DNA from: Planctomycetota bacterium
GTDB taxonomy: Bacteria > Planctomycetota > Planctomycetia > Gemmatales > Gemmataceae
DNA: 34,425 bases
Reading direction: 5' to 3'
Assembly: GCA_021325115.1 (NCBI GenBank)
Contig: JAJPHU010000221.1
Coordinates: 1-34,425 of the forward strand
Position numbers and translations under genes: made by a program. The notes under the pieces are model-generated. The model did no database searches. It saw only the letters and a list, made by a program, of their open reading frames with translations, and was not told the DNA's origin. Shown piece by piece: positions 1 through 8,470 of the stretch. Each line of letters begins with the position of its first letter. The stretch's first letter is position 1.

Positions 1-119
1 AGCACTCGGGGCGCTTACGCAACCCCGCTCGCCAACGCCGCTAAACGCTATTGTAACCGATAGAATCGATACGGTAGGCGCTTCGGACGCAGACTTCCTG
101 TCTTGCCCGGTCAATTCCA

Positions 120-147
120 TTGACAGCTTCGAGGGATCTTTTACACT
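120..147 (+). promoter_or_regulatory. Candidate sigma-70-type promoter for the coiled-coil gene
   Basis: TTGACA at 120-125 and TACACT at 142-147 with a 16-nt spacer. Predicted transcription start is near 154, about 47 nt upstream of the ATG at 201. A start codon placed at 120 would lie inside the -35 box, so the site supports the later start. Bases 1-119 hold no gene that I can recognise. Confidence 0.5.
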
Positions 148-200
148 GGAATAGGTACTTTTATTGCTCCCATCGCGAATCCTGTCACGAGGTTGCTGCA

Positions 201-1733
201 ATGCCTCCGAGATCTCAACAAGGTGAATCGAAACAAGGTCTGATTATCACGTTGGTGTTTTTCATCCTGGCCACCCTTACCTTGGGCGTGACTACCTGGT
301 TTGGCTACTCTGAACAGGACAAACTCGATAAGGCCGCCAAAGAGGCAAAAAGAAACGAGGATACTTTCAAGGGCGAGCGCGATTATTACAAGGCCCAGGC
401 CATGTTGTACCGTGCTTACATGGGCATGACGGAAGGCATGGACGGCGCGGACACTCTGGGTACGCTGAAAAGCCAGTTGGATAGTGGCAGCTTGGGGAAG
501 AGCGCCAAGGACAATGCCGACGTTACAAAAACCCTGAAAGCCCTGGAAGCAAAGTATGGCTGGAGCGGCAATCAGCCCAAAGAAACGCTGGAAGGCGCGA
601 TCAAAACCCTAACTACACAGTACGAAAACCTGGCGAACCTGAAGAAAAGAACCGACGATGAATTGAGAAAAGCCAGGCAGGAAGTGCAGAAAAAAGAAGA
701 AGAACTTGCGATTGCCCGCAAGGAATTCGAAGACAACCTGAAAAAATTGACCGACAAATTCCAGCAAGATTTTACCAAGTCGAACGAGGACCTCGCCCAA
801 TTCCGATCCAAAATCGAGGAAGAGAGTCAGAAACTCGAAAAAGTTCGAACTCAAGCCGAACAAGAGAAAAAGACACTGGAAGCAACGATAGCAAAGCGAG
901 AACGGGAAATCTCGGACCTGAAGAAACTGGCCCAGAGGAAAGCGGACGAACTTGCCGAGCTTCAGGCCAAGAACCCGATTACGCCGGAGAACATGCGGAC
1001 GGACTGGAAAATCACCTACATAGATAATCGCGGCACTAACGCCTATATCAATCTCGGCTCGGCCGATCGCGTCCGGCCGCGGCTGACGTTTACCATCCAC
1101 GGTGTTGGCGCCGATGGTCGCCCCAAGCCACAGTCTAAGGGCACCCTTGAAGTAACGAAAGTAATTGGCGACCATCTCTCGCAAGTGCGTATCACTTCGG
1201 TGCATGACCGCTACCGTGATCCGATTGTCGTCAATGACGTGATTTACAATGCCAGTTGGAACCCGAACATCAAGAAGCACGTGGCCATTGCTGGCATCGT
1301 CGATTTGACCGGTGACGGCCGTGATAGCCTGTTCGAGTTCATGCGCAACCTGGAACAGCAGAACATTGTGGTGGATGCCTACCTGGATCCGAAAGACGGC
1401 ACCATCAAAGGCCAACTCACCTACCAGACGGATTATCTGATTCTCGGCGGGGTTTCCGAACGGACGGTTGCTGGCAAGTCCGAGGAGACGGAGAAGCGGC
1501 TCGTGGAAGGCCGTAAACAGATGCAGGAGGAAGCCAAGAAATACGGCGTCCAGGTCAAGAGCTTGCAAAGCTACCTGGAAATGATCGGTTATCCGCTGCC
1601 GCATTCGACTCAGGAGGGAGCCGCGACGAGGTATAATCAGCGTTCCGACATCGTGCCGCGTCTGAGCCGCGATCGCTTCCCGCCGCCGTCCTCTAACGGT
1701 GAAAAAACGCCGCCGGCGCCACCGGAGAAATGA
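201..1733 (+). CDS. Membrane-anchored coiled-coil protein with possible BRCT-like C-terminus
   Basis: Product of 510 residues. The ATG at 201 is chosen because GAGG lies about 8 nt upstream and the open frame before it overlaps the promoter. Residues about 13-35 form one hydrophobic membrane segment after a short polar N-terminus, so the rest is probably outside the cytoplasmic membrane. Residues about 150-290 are a long Lys/Glu-rich coiled coil. A beta-rich segment follows, with the pattern INLGSADRV and a later VNDVIY, resembling the small beta domain seen at the end of FlgT-like proteins. The last about 130 residues (HVAIAGIVD, DYLILGG, KKYGVQVKSLQSYLEMIG) have the order of motifs expected for a divergent BRCT fold. 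No enzyme motif is visible. The gene is convergent with the PD40 gene downstream. The domain calls are by eye only. Confidence 0.75.
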   Translation: MPPRSQQGESKQGLIITLVFFILATLTLGVTTWFGYSEQDKLDKAAKEAKRNEDTFKGERDYYKAQAMLYRAYMGMTEGMDGADTLGTLKSQLDSGSLGKSAKDNADVTKTLKALEAKYGWSGNQPKETLEGAIKTLTTQYENLANLKKRTDDELRKARQEVQKKEEELAIARKEFEDNLKKLTDKFQQDFTKSNEDLAQFRSKIEEESQKLEKVRTQAEQEKKTLEATIAKREREISDLKKLAQRKADELAELQAKNPITPENMRTDWKITYIDNRGTNAYINLGSADRVRPRLTFTIHGVGADGRPKPQSKGTLEVTKVIGDHLSQVRITSVHDRYRDPIVVNDVIYNASWNPNIKKHVAIAGIVDLTGDGRDSLFEFMRNLEQQNIVVDAYLDPKDGTIKGQLTYQTDYLILGGVSERTVAGKSEETEKRLVEGRKQMQEEAKKYGVQVKSLQSYLEMIGYPLPHSTQEGAATRYNQRSDIVPRLSRDRFPPPSSNGEKTPPAPPEK

Positions 1734-1848
1734 ACTGTGGCGAGTAACGATGTGGCTGCTGCCACGCTGTAGTCAACCGCCCGCGGCTTCGAGGCTGACC
1801 TGTGGCGAGCGTCTACCGGACTTGACTTTTGCCGACGAAAAAGATGCT

Positions 1849-1867
1849 TACCCTGAGAAAGAGGGTA
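1849..1867. terminator. Small hairpin between convergent genes
   Basis: TACCCT (1849-1854) and AGGGTA (1862-1867) form a 6-bp stem with a 7-nt loop; GCTTAC/GTAAGC (1846-1851, 1872-1877) can form a competing outer stem. It lies in the 157-nt gap between two convergent genes and may end either transcript. The T-tract is poor, so support is weak. Confidence 0.3.
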
Positions 1868-1890
1868 GTTTGTAAGCCGTTTCCGAGGGA

Positions 1891-2787
1891 TTATCTCCTG
1901 AGTCTCAATTCCGCCGTCGGCACCGCCCAGATGTCGAAACCGCCTTTGCCGCCGGGACGATCGGAAGCAAAGTAAAGGAAGTTGCCGTCCGCGCTCAAGG
2001 CCGGCGAGCGATCGCCCTTGGGCGCTTCGGGATGATTGAGCATTCTCAGCGCTTCCGGCTTGCTCCAGCCCTTGGACGCTTTCGTCGCCACAAACAGGCC
2101 GGTACGGTCGCCGTCGAGTGGCCCTTGCAGATACATGGTGGTGCCGTCGCGCGTCAGCACGGCATGGTGAAAACCCGGCGGCAATTCCTCGATCAAGGCC
2201 GGCTTATCGAACCCTTGGGCCCCTGTGGCTTGTCCTCGTTTGCAGACAAAAACGCGCCATCCCTCCTTGGTCTTACGGCTGAAGTACAATTGTTTGCCGT
2301 CGGCACTGAGCCAGGGATGCATCTCATCGGCCTCGGAATTGACCGCCTGAAGCGGCGTCGGCTCGGTGAACGCTTTGCCCGGTTCCTGTTTGACTGCCAC
2401 GTACAGATCAAAGTTCTTGGCATCCTTGTCTTTGAGAGTGGCAAAGTAGAGATATTGCGGATAGACGCCGTCGCGCGTCAGACAGCCGCAGCGATCATCG
2501 ACTTCTGTCTGCACGTAACTATCAGGCAACTCGCCTTTGCCCCAGCTAGAACGCGTGGTGCGGCGCTGGGCCATCAGGATGTCAAATTTGCCGCTTGCGT
2601 TGCAAGAGTACCAGAGCGTTAGGCCGCTGCTGGACAAAAACGGATCGTCTTCATCCGCTTTGGTGTTGAAGGCCAAATGGACGGGTTTGACGAGCCGGAC
2701 TTGGCTGGCGGCATTCTGCGCGAGAGACAGACCAATCGCGGCGAAGACAACGAGAAAAACGAGAAAAAGGACGGCGATCTTATTCAT
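1891..2787 (-). CDS. Secreted PD40/TolB-like beta-propeller protein
   Basis: Product of 298 residues. It opens with a clear signal peptide (hydrophobic run through about residue 20, ending LSLAQNAAS). The mature part carries WD40-like PD40 repeats: WLSADGKQLYFSR in the middle and ALSADGNFLYFASDRPGGKG near the end are the typical SxDGxxLYFxS blades. Repeats of this kind form beta-propellers in TolB and in many secreted planctomycete proteins, where they usually bind ligands or proteins; no catalytic residues are evident. AGGAG lies about 11 nt upstream of the ATG at 2787. It is a single gene, convergent with the coiled-coil gene. Its exact role is unknown. Confidence 0.85.
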   Translation of the reverse strand: MNKIAVLFLVFLVVFAAIGLSLAQNAASQVRLVKPVHLAFNTKADEDDPFLSSSGLTLWYSCNASGKFDILMAQRRTTRSSWGKGELPDSYVQTEVDDRCGCLTRDGVYPQYLYFATLKDKDAKNFDLYVAVKQEPGKAFTEPTPLQAVNSEADEMHPWLSADGKQLYFSRKTKEGWRVFVCKRGQATGAQGFDKPALIEELPPGFHHAVLTRDGTTMYLQGPLDGDRTGLFVATKASKGWSKPEALRMLNHPEAPKGDRSPALSADGNFLYFASDRPGGKGGFDIWAVPTAELRLRR

Positions 2788-3312
2788 GTGAACAAGGCTC
2801 CTAACTGGGTGCTCCTGAGACGGTTCACGGTTCCTCGCGTTTCCGAGCCGCCACGCCGAGGGCTAACGGAAAGAACGGTAGGACATGCTGCCAGCGTGCC
2901 GAGAATTCGCTCTTGTGGAAATTATCCTGTTCATTCAGGAAGCCGGGCTTCCGCGACGAAAGCCCAACTTGCTCATTCTAGCTACTTCGGCGCTACTTCA
3001 CTCGGTTTCTTTCCCAATTCTTCTTTTACTTGCTTGTCCGTCAGATTGACGTTGAACAACGCCCTTTTGTCTTGCAAACAGCCAGCATAAGGACTGGCGG
3101 ACCAAAACTGTAGGGCAAACTGCCAACTCGCCTGACAATGAGCAAAGCGTCTGTGCGGGAGAAAAGCCCCCAACCGGGGGATTTGTGCCCACGGCCGCTT
3201 GGCTCTGCAGTACGCGACGCTTCGACTCGTTACTCGGCCTCCGGTTCTCAACTCCTCATATCAGAAGCAGTTGCGTTGCAATATCACGCGGAAGCTCCCC
3301 TGATGCAGTATC

Positions 3313-3329
3313 TTGGCACATCGCTTGCT
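3313..3329 (+). promoter_or_regulatory. Consensus sigma-54 (-24/-12) promoter
   Basis: TTGGCACATCGCTTGCT matches the consensus TTGGCAC-R-N4-TTGC-W at every fixed position, with GG at 3315-3316 and GC at 3327-3328 separated by 10 nt. The predicted start is about 3340, some 58 nt before the ATG at 3398, and the site points at that gene. Such promoters need RpoN and an AAA+ activator; one activator gene lies at 30801-32189. Confidence 0.75.
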
Positions 3330-3337
3330 TTCTCCAA

Positions 3338-3374
3338 TTTCCGTTTTCGTGGTGTGCGATCCCGAAAACGGAAA
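3338..3374 (+). promoter_or_regulatory. Perfect 12-bp inverted repeat at the predicted transcript 5' end
   Basis: TTTCCGTTTTCG (3338-3349) and CGAAAACGGAAA (3363-3374) are perfectly complementary around a 13-nt loop. The predicted sigma-54 +1 (about 3340) falls within 2 nt of its first base, so the mRNA would begin with this hairpin. The ribosome site GAGGAG starts about 9 nt after it. It could stabilise the 5' end, control translation, or be a DNA operator. Confidence 0.55.
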
Positions 3375-3397
3375 ACCGACTTTGAGAGGAGACGAAC

Positions 3398-4117
3398 ATG
3401 ACAAGAGGGATGCGAGGCATCGTGGCGCTCTTGGCCGCGACGATGATCGGCGGCCTGATCGAGTGGGGGCCAGCAGGAGGGTTCACCAGCGTGGCCGAAG
3501 CGAAACCGAAGAAGGAAAAAGGAGACAAGGGACCCAAAAGAGGAAAGAATGATTTGCAAAAAGCCTACGACGCTCTGACCGACGTGGCGGTCTGGACGGA
3601 AGCGGGTCGAGCGCGGCCGCCGCGCGACCTGGCGCCCTTAATCGACCAGGCCAAGGATCTCTACCGCGACGCCGTGCGTGCGGCCCGCGAGGAGGAGTTG
3701 TGGCGGGCCGACGAATTGGCCAAGGCGGCGCACGATGCCGCCCGTGGTCTGGTCCATGCTTTGCGGGCGGATGCGCCGGCCGTTCGGGGAATCCCGGCAC
3801 CGCCGTTCCGCGATAATTATGAGTTAGACGATCTGTTGCGGCGAACGCGCGATCGCTTGGAGGATGTGGGCGCTGCGGCGCCGCGCGGTACCGGACGGGC
3901 ATTCCTCGACGCCGCACGCCGGTTCTACGATCAAGCGCGGCAAGCCGCTCGCGAGGATACGAGCCGCGCCTTGCAGTTGGCCCGTGCCGCCGAAGCCTGG
4001 ACGCACGTGGGTGAACATCTGATGCAGGCGGATGCCCGAACGGAGTATCGCTCGCCGCCGGATCGCCGCCGCCCGCCGCCACCGGAGGATCGCCGCCGCT
4101 CCTCGCCACCAAACTAA
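3398..4117 (+). CDS. Secreted helical protein, sigma-54 promoter upstream
   Basis: Product of 239 residues with GAGGAG just upstream of the ATG. Residues 1 to about 35 are a signal peptide ending SVAEA before a Lys-rich stretch (KPKKEKG). The mature part is almost wholly helical and seems to contain two related units, one around LIDQAKDLYRDAVRAAREEE and one around FLDAARRFYDQARQAARED. The tail is rich in Pro and Arg (PPPPEDRRR). No known family is recognised. Being secreted, helical and apparently under sigma-54 control, it recalls in outline small envelope-stress proteins such as ZraP, but there is no sequence evidence for that relationship. It is followed by a strong hairpin, so it is probably monocistronic. 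Confidence 0.75.
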   Translation: MTRGMRGIVALLAATMIGGLIEWGPAGGFTSVAEAKPKKEKGDKGPKRGKNDLQKAYDALTDVAVWTEAGRARPPRDLAPLIDQAKDLYRDAVRAAREEELWRADELAKAAHDAARGLVHALRADAPAVRGIPAPPFRDNYELDDLLRRTRDRLEDVGAAAPRGTGRAFLDAARRFYDQARQAAREDTSRALQLARAAEAWTHVGEHLMQADARTEYRSPPDRRRPPPPEDRRRSSPPN

Positions 4118-4153
4118 CTCTCTTGCCGCTCCAAGTTCCCACTCTTGCCTGCC

Positions 4154-4180
4154 GTGCCGGCGCACTCTCTGCGCCGGCAC
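4154..4180 (+). terminator. Perfect 11-bp GC hairpin after the secreted helical gene
   Basis: GTGCCGGCGCA (4154-4164) pairs perfectly with TGCGCCGGCAC (4170-4180) around loop CTCTC, 36 nt after the stop codon. It has no U-tract, so it may be a repeat or an mRNA 3'-end stabiliser rather than a classical intrinsic terminator. Confidence 0.45.
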
Positions 4181-4309
4181 CGCGCGCTCGATCACACAAG
4201 CGGATTTTGACCTTGCCTGGTCAACACTGTATCGCCATGCTCCTGCGCCGCTGGGAGGATGGTCTTTAGGGTATTCGTGCCCGAATGGAATAGAGGAGAT
4301 TTTTTTTCG

Positions 4310-5587
4310 ATGGATGCTCCATCGATCGTTTGGCTAACTTCGGCGTTGTTTGTCCTGACTTACGTCGGCCTAGCTTTGGGCAAGGTGCCAGGTCTGCGCA
4401 TGGATCGCGCTGGCATCGCCCTGGTCGGCGCCACGCTCATGCTTATCGCGGGCATTCTCACCTTGCAAGAGGCGATTTCTCCTCAATCCATCGATTATGA
4501 AACCCTGATCCTGCTTCTGGGCATGATGATCGTGGTCGGCTGTCTGCGCTTGTCCGGCTTCTTCCGCTTGCTGGCGCATTGGTGCCTGGACCGCATTGAG
4601 ACGCCGCGGGGCTTGTTAGCTGTGACTATTCTGCTTTCCGGACTATTGTCAGCGTTCCTGGTCAACGACATTGTTTGCCTGGCATTGACACCATTGGTTC
4701 TGCATCTGGCCCGTCGCCTGCGTTTCAATCCGTTGCCGCACCTGATCGGCCTGGCCACAGCATCGAACATCGGTTCGACCGGCACCATCACCGGCAATCC
4801 GCAGAACATGATTATCGGCATCCAGTCGCACATTTCGTATCTGCGCTTCGCCGCCCGCCTGTTTCCAGTTGCTGTTCTGGGATTGGCCGTCAACTTCTTC
4901 GTCATCGCTTTCATCTACCGCCGCTGTCTGATTCCACCCAAGATTGTCGATGTGATTGGCCCGGTCCCCCACGAGCCGTTGCCGCCGCTTCGCCGCGCAC
5001 ATCTGTGGCTATTGGTCAAAAGTGTGCTGGCGGCCAGCGCGGCGGTGGTGCTGTTCTTCACGCTGCCGAGTCAATGTTTGCCGCTCATCGCTCTGGGCGT
5101 GGCGGCATTCCTCCTCGTAGGCCGTATCGTGCGTCCGGAAAAAATCTATCGGCAAATTGACTGGAGCTTGTTGGTCATGTTCTCTGGCCTCTTCATCGTC
5201 GTACACGCTTTCCGGATGCATGTCGTCGCCCACTGGGGCATCGATGGCTGGACATGGCTGCTGAATCATCCAGTCGATCTGCTCAGCGGCGCCTCCGCAG
5301 TGCTGTCGAACCTGGTCAGCAACGTGCCAGCGGTGCTGTTGTTTGAGCCGGTGATGCAGGCCATGCCGGCGGTCCATCAGGAGACGGCCTGGCTGGCGTT
5401 GGCCATGGCGAGCACCTTCGCCGGCAATCTGACTGTACTCGGCTCCGTAGCCAACCTCATTGTCGTCGAGAACGCCCGCCGCGAAGGCGTGTCCATTTCG
5501 TTCGGGGAGTATTGCAAAGTCGGCGTGCCGCTGACGTTGCTGACCCTGGCGTTGGGCATTGTATGGTTGAAGTTTGTGCCCTACTGA
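4310..5587 (+). CDS. SLC13/ArsB-NhaD-type permease
   Basis: Product of 425 residues. The ATG at 4310 is preceded by GAGGAG 11 nt upstream; the longer open frame from 4259 lacks a comparable site. It is a polytopic membrane protein with about 10-12 hydrophobic segments. The first half contains DYETLILLLGMMIVVGC and the loop IGSTGTITGNPQNMIIG, which is the signature region of the ion-transporter superfamily (SLC13 / ArsB / NhaD type). The C-terminal half repeats the pattern with NLVSNVPAVLL and FAGNLTVLGSVANLIV, the second hairpin motif expected from the inverted-repeat fold. Substrates in this family include dicarboxylates, sulfate, arsenite and Na+/H+; the sequence does not decide between them. 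It is followed 84 nt later by an MFS gene on the same strand. Confidence 0.85.
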   Translation: MDAPSIVWLTSALFVLTYVGLALGKVPGLRMDRAGIALVGATLMLIAGILTLQEAISPQSIDYETLILLLGMMIVVGCLRLSGFFRLLAHWCLDRIETPRGLLAVTILLSGLLSAFLVNDIVCLALTPLVLHLARRLRFNPLPHLIGLATASNIGSTGTITGNPQNMIIGIQSHISYLRFAARLFPVAVLGLAVNFFVIAFIYRRCLIPPKIVDVIGPVPHEPLPPLRRAHLWLLVKSVLAASAAVVLFFTLPSQCLPLIALGVAAFLLVGRIVRPEKIYRQIDWSLLVMFSGLFIVVHAFRMHVVAHWGIDGWTWLLNHPVDLLSGASAVLSNLVSNVPAVLLFEPVMQAMPAVHQETAWLALAMASTFAGNLTVLGSVANLIVVENARREGVSISFGEYCKVGVPLTLLTLALGIVWLKFVPY

Positions 5588-5671
5588 TCGACGAGCAGGC
5601 GTGTTAACCCCCGCCCAGCGTTGAACCGGAGGATTAACACCCTCGCTCGCTCCCTAAAAGGATTACGCAAC

Positions 5672-6943
5672 ATGGATCTCCGCAACCGAATCGGACTTTA
5701 CGGATCGTATTTTCTCTGTATGGCGGGCATCGGCTTCATTTTGCCGTACCTGCCTCTGTATCTGCACCAGCAAGGACTTTCGGAGTCAGCCATCGGCTTC
5801 GTGTGGACCGCGTCGGCCCTGGCTGGACTGCTGCAATTTCCTCTGGGCGTATGGTCGGATCGCTTGCGGGCGCGCAAACCTTTTCTGCTCGCTGCCCTGG
5901 CGGTGTTGACTGTGGCGACGTTCTTGCTGCACGGCACCAGCGGAACGCTGACGCTGGGAGTGTTGGCCGTGTTGTTTGCCGAGAATGGACCGTGCCGGGC
6001 GACGGTCGAGAGTTTGGCCGGCGCCGAAGCGGTCCATCTGGCGCCGCCGAGTCAAGTCGGCGCAGCCCTGGGCGCTCTGCGTTTCTGGCGGCCCATCGGC
6101 ATCATGGCTGTGGCTTTGGCCGGCGGTGTACTGATCGATCACCATTACACTCTCGATGCGCTGTTGCGGATGCTGGTCGTCGTGCAGGGATTGGCATTCG
6201 TCGTTGCTTTGTTGATTCATGACAACGGGCGAGCAGGGGATGGCAATGCCCCGGTGGAAACAACCGGGACATTGCCGCCTCTCACTCGTCAAGGTGTTTC
6301 TCTTTGGCGCGATGGTTCTTTATGGGCATTCGTGGCGGCGATGGTGCTGTTTCATGCAGCGGCGGCGCCCGGCGGAGCTTATCTCGGTCTGTTCGTCAAA
6401 CAGGATCTCGGCGCCAGTGACGGATTTTTGCCCTATCTTTTCATCGTTATGATGGTAGCCTGGATGGTGTTGGTGCGTCCAGCCGGGCGCTGGGCCGATC
6501 GACTGGGGCGCAAGCCGCTCTTGGTGCTGGGCTGGTCGGCTATGGTCGTACGCCTGGCCCTCCTGGCCGTGGCGACTGCGCCGAAGCAAGTTCTGTTCAT
6601 TCAGCTGCTTGATGGCTTGGCCCAGGGATTGTTCGGCGTCCTCGCTGCCGCCTGGGTGACAGATCGCTTTGCCGACCCGCGCCGCACCGGCGCGGCGCAA
6701 GTGCTGGTCGGTTCGTGTTTGGTGCTTGGCTCAGCGCTGGGACCGCTCTTGGCTGGCCTGGTAGTGCCAATGCTCGGCTATCGCGGCCTATTCGCACTGT
6801 TGGCCAGCGTGGCAGGAGCGGCGACGTTGTTGGTGCTGTTTGGGGTGCCGGAGACACTTCCTTCCGTTCGGAGTTCGACGTTCCAGGTTCTGGATGCCAA
6901 GGTACGAAGCCCAGAATTCCGAACAGAGGAGAGTCAGGTATGA
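5672..6943 (+). CDS. MFS transporter
   Basis: Product of 423 residues with 12 likely membrane segments. The ATG at 5672 has AAAAGGA about 9 nt upstream and starts directly before the first membrane segment; a TTG at 5621 is a less likely alternative. Major facilitator features include the loop 2-3 motif GVWSDRLRARKP and its second-half counterpart GRWADRLGRKPLLV. The N-terminal half (YLPLYLHQQGLSESAIGFVW) is reminiscent of the PucC/nucleoside-permease-like and YcaD-like drug exporters, but the substrate cannot be inferred. The stop codon lies 10 nt before the histidine kinase start, so the two genes are probably co-transcribed, and the kinase may respond to a transported or exported compound. 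Confidence 0.85.
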   Translation: MDLRNRIGLYGSYFLCMAGIGFILPYLPLYLHQQGLSESAIGFVWTASALAGLLQFPLGVWSDRLRARKPFLLAALAVLTVATFLLHGTSGTLTLGVLAVLFAENGPCRATVESLAGAEAVHLAPPSQVGAALGALRFWRPIGIMAVALAGGVLIDHHYTLDALLRMLVVVQGLAFVVALLIHDNGRAGDGNAPVETTGTLPPLTRQGVSLWRDGSLWAFVAAMVLFHAAAAPGGAYLGLFVKQDLGASDGFLPYLFIVMMVAWMVLVRPAGRWADRLGRKPLLVLGWSAMVVRLALLAVATAPKQVLFIQLLDGLAQGLFGVLAAAWVTDRFADPRRTGAAQVLVGSCLVLGSALGPLLAGLVVPMLGYRGLFALLASVAGAATLLVLFGVPETLPSVRSSTFQVLDAKVRSPEFRTEESQV

Positions 6944-6953
6944 TGGAGGGTTC

Positions 6954-8456
6954 ATGCGTGTGCACTTCGGTCTCCGCTGGCAAATCGTCATAGTCGTCGT
7001 CTTATTCGTAGCGTCGCTGGCGGTACTGCTGTCGAGCCTGTTGGGGGTCATTCAGTTGCCGGCCCGCGAACAGGAAGTGCGGCTCCAGCTGATCGAGGTC
7101 AGCCGGCGCATGGCCGAGGAAGCAGCCCCCTTGCTCGAGGAGTTGCCGGAACCGTCGCACGAGCCGTTGCCGCACTGGCGCCAACAGTTAACCGATATTG
7201 CTAATCGCGCGCTGGAAGAACGGGAAGGTGTAGAGGGCGGCTTCTTTCTGCCTGGCGATTGGAATGAGGGTTATGGCCTGTTCCTGAGCCACGCCTTTCC
7301 TACCAATCCCGACCGGCCGCTCGAACCGGCTCACAAAGAGCCAGAACCGCCTCACAAGGACAAAAATCATAAAGACAAGAAGAAGAAGAAGAAACACCCA
7401 TCGCTCCACCTGTCGCTGTCAGACGATCCGCCCCCCAAGGAAAAGCCGTACATTCACGATCAGTGCGTCAACAGTCTGAATCTTGAAGAAGGCGAGCCGC
7501 TCGTACAAGTCAGCGAAATCGGCCCCAGCCGCGTGATGATTGTCACCGAGCCGGTGGGCCGACAGCGGCCCGCCCGCATGGCCATCTGGGTCATGACGCG
7601 CCTGACCAGCCCTGAATACACCGCCGCTCAGCTGAGCCGTTTTCAAGCGGCAACTGGCCTGGCGATGGCCGGCATCCTCGCCGCTTTGGTACTGACGGCC
7701 AATCTCGGCCGCAATCTCCGCCGCGAGCGCCAACAGCGCGAACAGCTCCGCGAAGAGCTGCGCCGCGCCGAGCATCTGGCTGCCCTGGGCAAATTGCTGG
7801 CCGGCGTCGCTCATGAGGTGCGCAATCCGCTGGCTGCCATCCGCTCCACCGCCCAGTTGTTCCAGCGCCTGCCGCCGTCGTCGCGCGATCCCTCGATGCT
7901 CGATCCCATCTTGCAAAGCGTCGATCGCCTCAACGCCTTGGTGAGCCGGCTCTTATTCTTCGTCCGCACGGGCCACGAGGAGCGCAGGCCCGTCGATGTC
8001 AACGCCATCGTCCAGGAAACGCTGGCTCTGCTCCGCGCTCAGGCCGATTCGCAGCATGTCGTCTTGCAGACGGAGTTGGCCTCCGATTTGCCGCCGCTGG
8101 TCGGCTCAGCCCAGGCACTGCAACAAGTTGTGCTCAACCTGATGACCAACGCCTTGCAAGCAATGCCGGGGGGCGGCAAGCTGCTGTGCCGCACGCGCCG
8201 TTCCCCCTCTTTAACCCATTTGGGAGGAGATAAAGGGGAGGCCATCGAGCTATCGATTGCTGACACCGGACCGGGCATCGCGGCCGAGGAACTGCCGCAC
8301 CTGTTCGAGCCATTTCACACCACGCGACCGGAAGGCACGGGCCTGGGTCTGGCCCTGTGCCGCGAGATCGTGCAACAACACGGCGGACGCATCGAACTGG
8401 ATCATCAACCTGGCTGGGGTGCTGTATTTCGCGTGATTTTGCCGATGTCTTCTTAG
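6954..8456 (+). CDS. Orphan membrane sensor histidine kinase
   Basis: Product of 500 residues. The ATG at 6954 follows GGAGGG and directly precedes the first membrane segment. Domain order: TM1 (about residues 8-30), an extracytoplasmic sensor loop, TM2 (about 228-250), a basic linker, the HisKA dimerisation helix with H287 in GVAHEVRNPLAAIRS, and the HATPase domain with N box (NLMTNALQAMPGG), G1 (DTGPGI, D437) and G2 (GTGLGLAL). All catalytic boxes are intact, and the kinase core resembles ZraS/NtrB-type kinases that often pair with sigma-54 regulators. The sensor loop holds an unusual Lys/His-rich run (about 127-153). No response regulator is adjacent. The gene sits 10 nt after the MFS gene, so it is probably in an operon with it. 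Confidence 0.92.
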   Translation: MRVHFGLRWQIVIVVVLFVASLAVLLSSLLGVIQLPAREQEVRLQLIEVSRRMAEEAAPLLEELPEPSHEPLPHWRQQLTDIANRALEEREGVEGGFFLPGDWNEGYGLFLSHAFPTNPDRPLEPAHKEPEPPHKDKNHKDKKKKKKHPSLHLSLSDDPPPKEKPYIHDQCVNSLNLEEGEPLVQVSEIGPSRVMIVTEPVGRQRPARMAIWVMTRLTSPEYTAAQLSRFQAATGLAMAGILAALVLTANLGRNLRRERQQREQLREELRRAEHLAALGKLLAGVAHEVRNPLAAIRSTAQLFQRLPPSSRDPSMLDPILQSVDRLNALVSRLLFFVRTGHEERRPVDVNAIVQETLALLRAQADSQHVVLQTELASDLPPLVGSAQALQQVVLNLMTNALQAMPGGGKLLCRTRRSPSLTHLGGDKGEAIELSIADTGPGIAAEELPHLFEPFHTTRPEGTGLGLALCREIVQQHGGRIELDHQPGWGAVFRVILPMSS

Positions 8457-8470
8457 CTGGATATATTTGG

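Larger units (their letters stand above)
2788..3397. other. 610-nt intergenic region with sigma-54 promoter and hairpins
   Basis: It separates two divergently oriented genes. It holds the sigma-54 site at 3313-3329 and the inverted repeat at 3338-3374 (listed separately), a 15-nt palindrome with central G at 2938-2952 (GGAAGCC/GGCTTCC), and a GC hairpin CCCCC/GGGGG at 3167-3180 followed by ATTT. Open frames on both strands between 2980 and 3390 have no convincing start site or recognisable domain. A minus-strand frame ending near 2982 has a protein-like tail (NVNLTDKQVKEELGKK) that could be a gene remnant, but I cannot support it. Confidence 0.5.

Noticed and set aside
609..1604. Long minus-strand open frame (331 residues) opposite the coiled-coil gene
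   Set aside because: It is a shadow: Phe/Leu-rich composition is the complement of the Lys/Glu coiled coil, it has no ribosome site, and the plus-strand protein has clear domain structure.
2982..3251. Minus-strand frame with a protein-like tail (NVNLTDKQVKEELGKK)
   Set aside because: The upstream part looks random and no start site is present; it could be a gene remnant, but one short stretch is not enough to annotate.
6192..6210. TTGGCATTCGTCGTTGC inside the MFS gene as a sigma-54 site
   Set aside because: The spacing between GG and GC is 11 instead of 10 nt, and the site is within a coding region with no gene start nearby.
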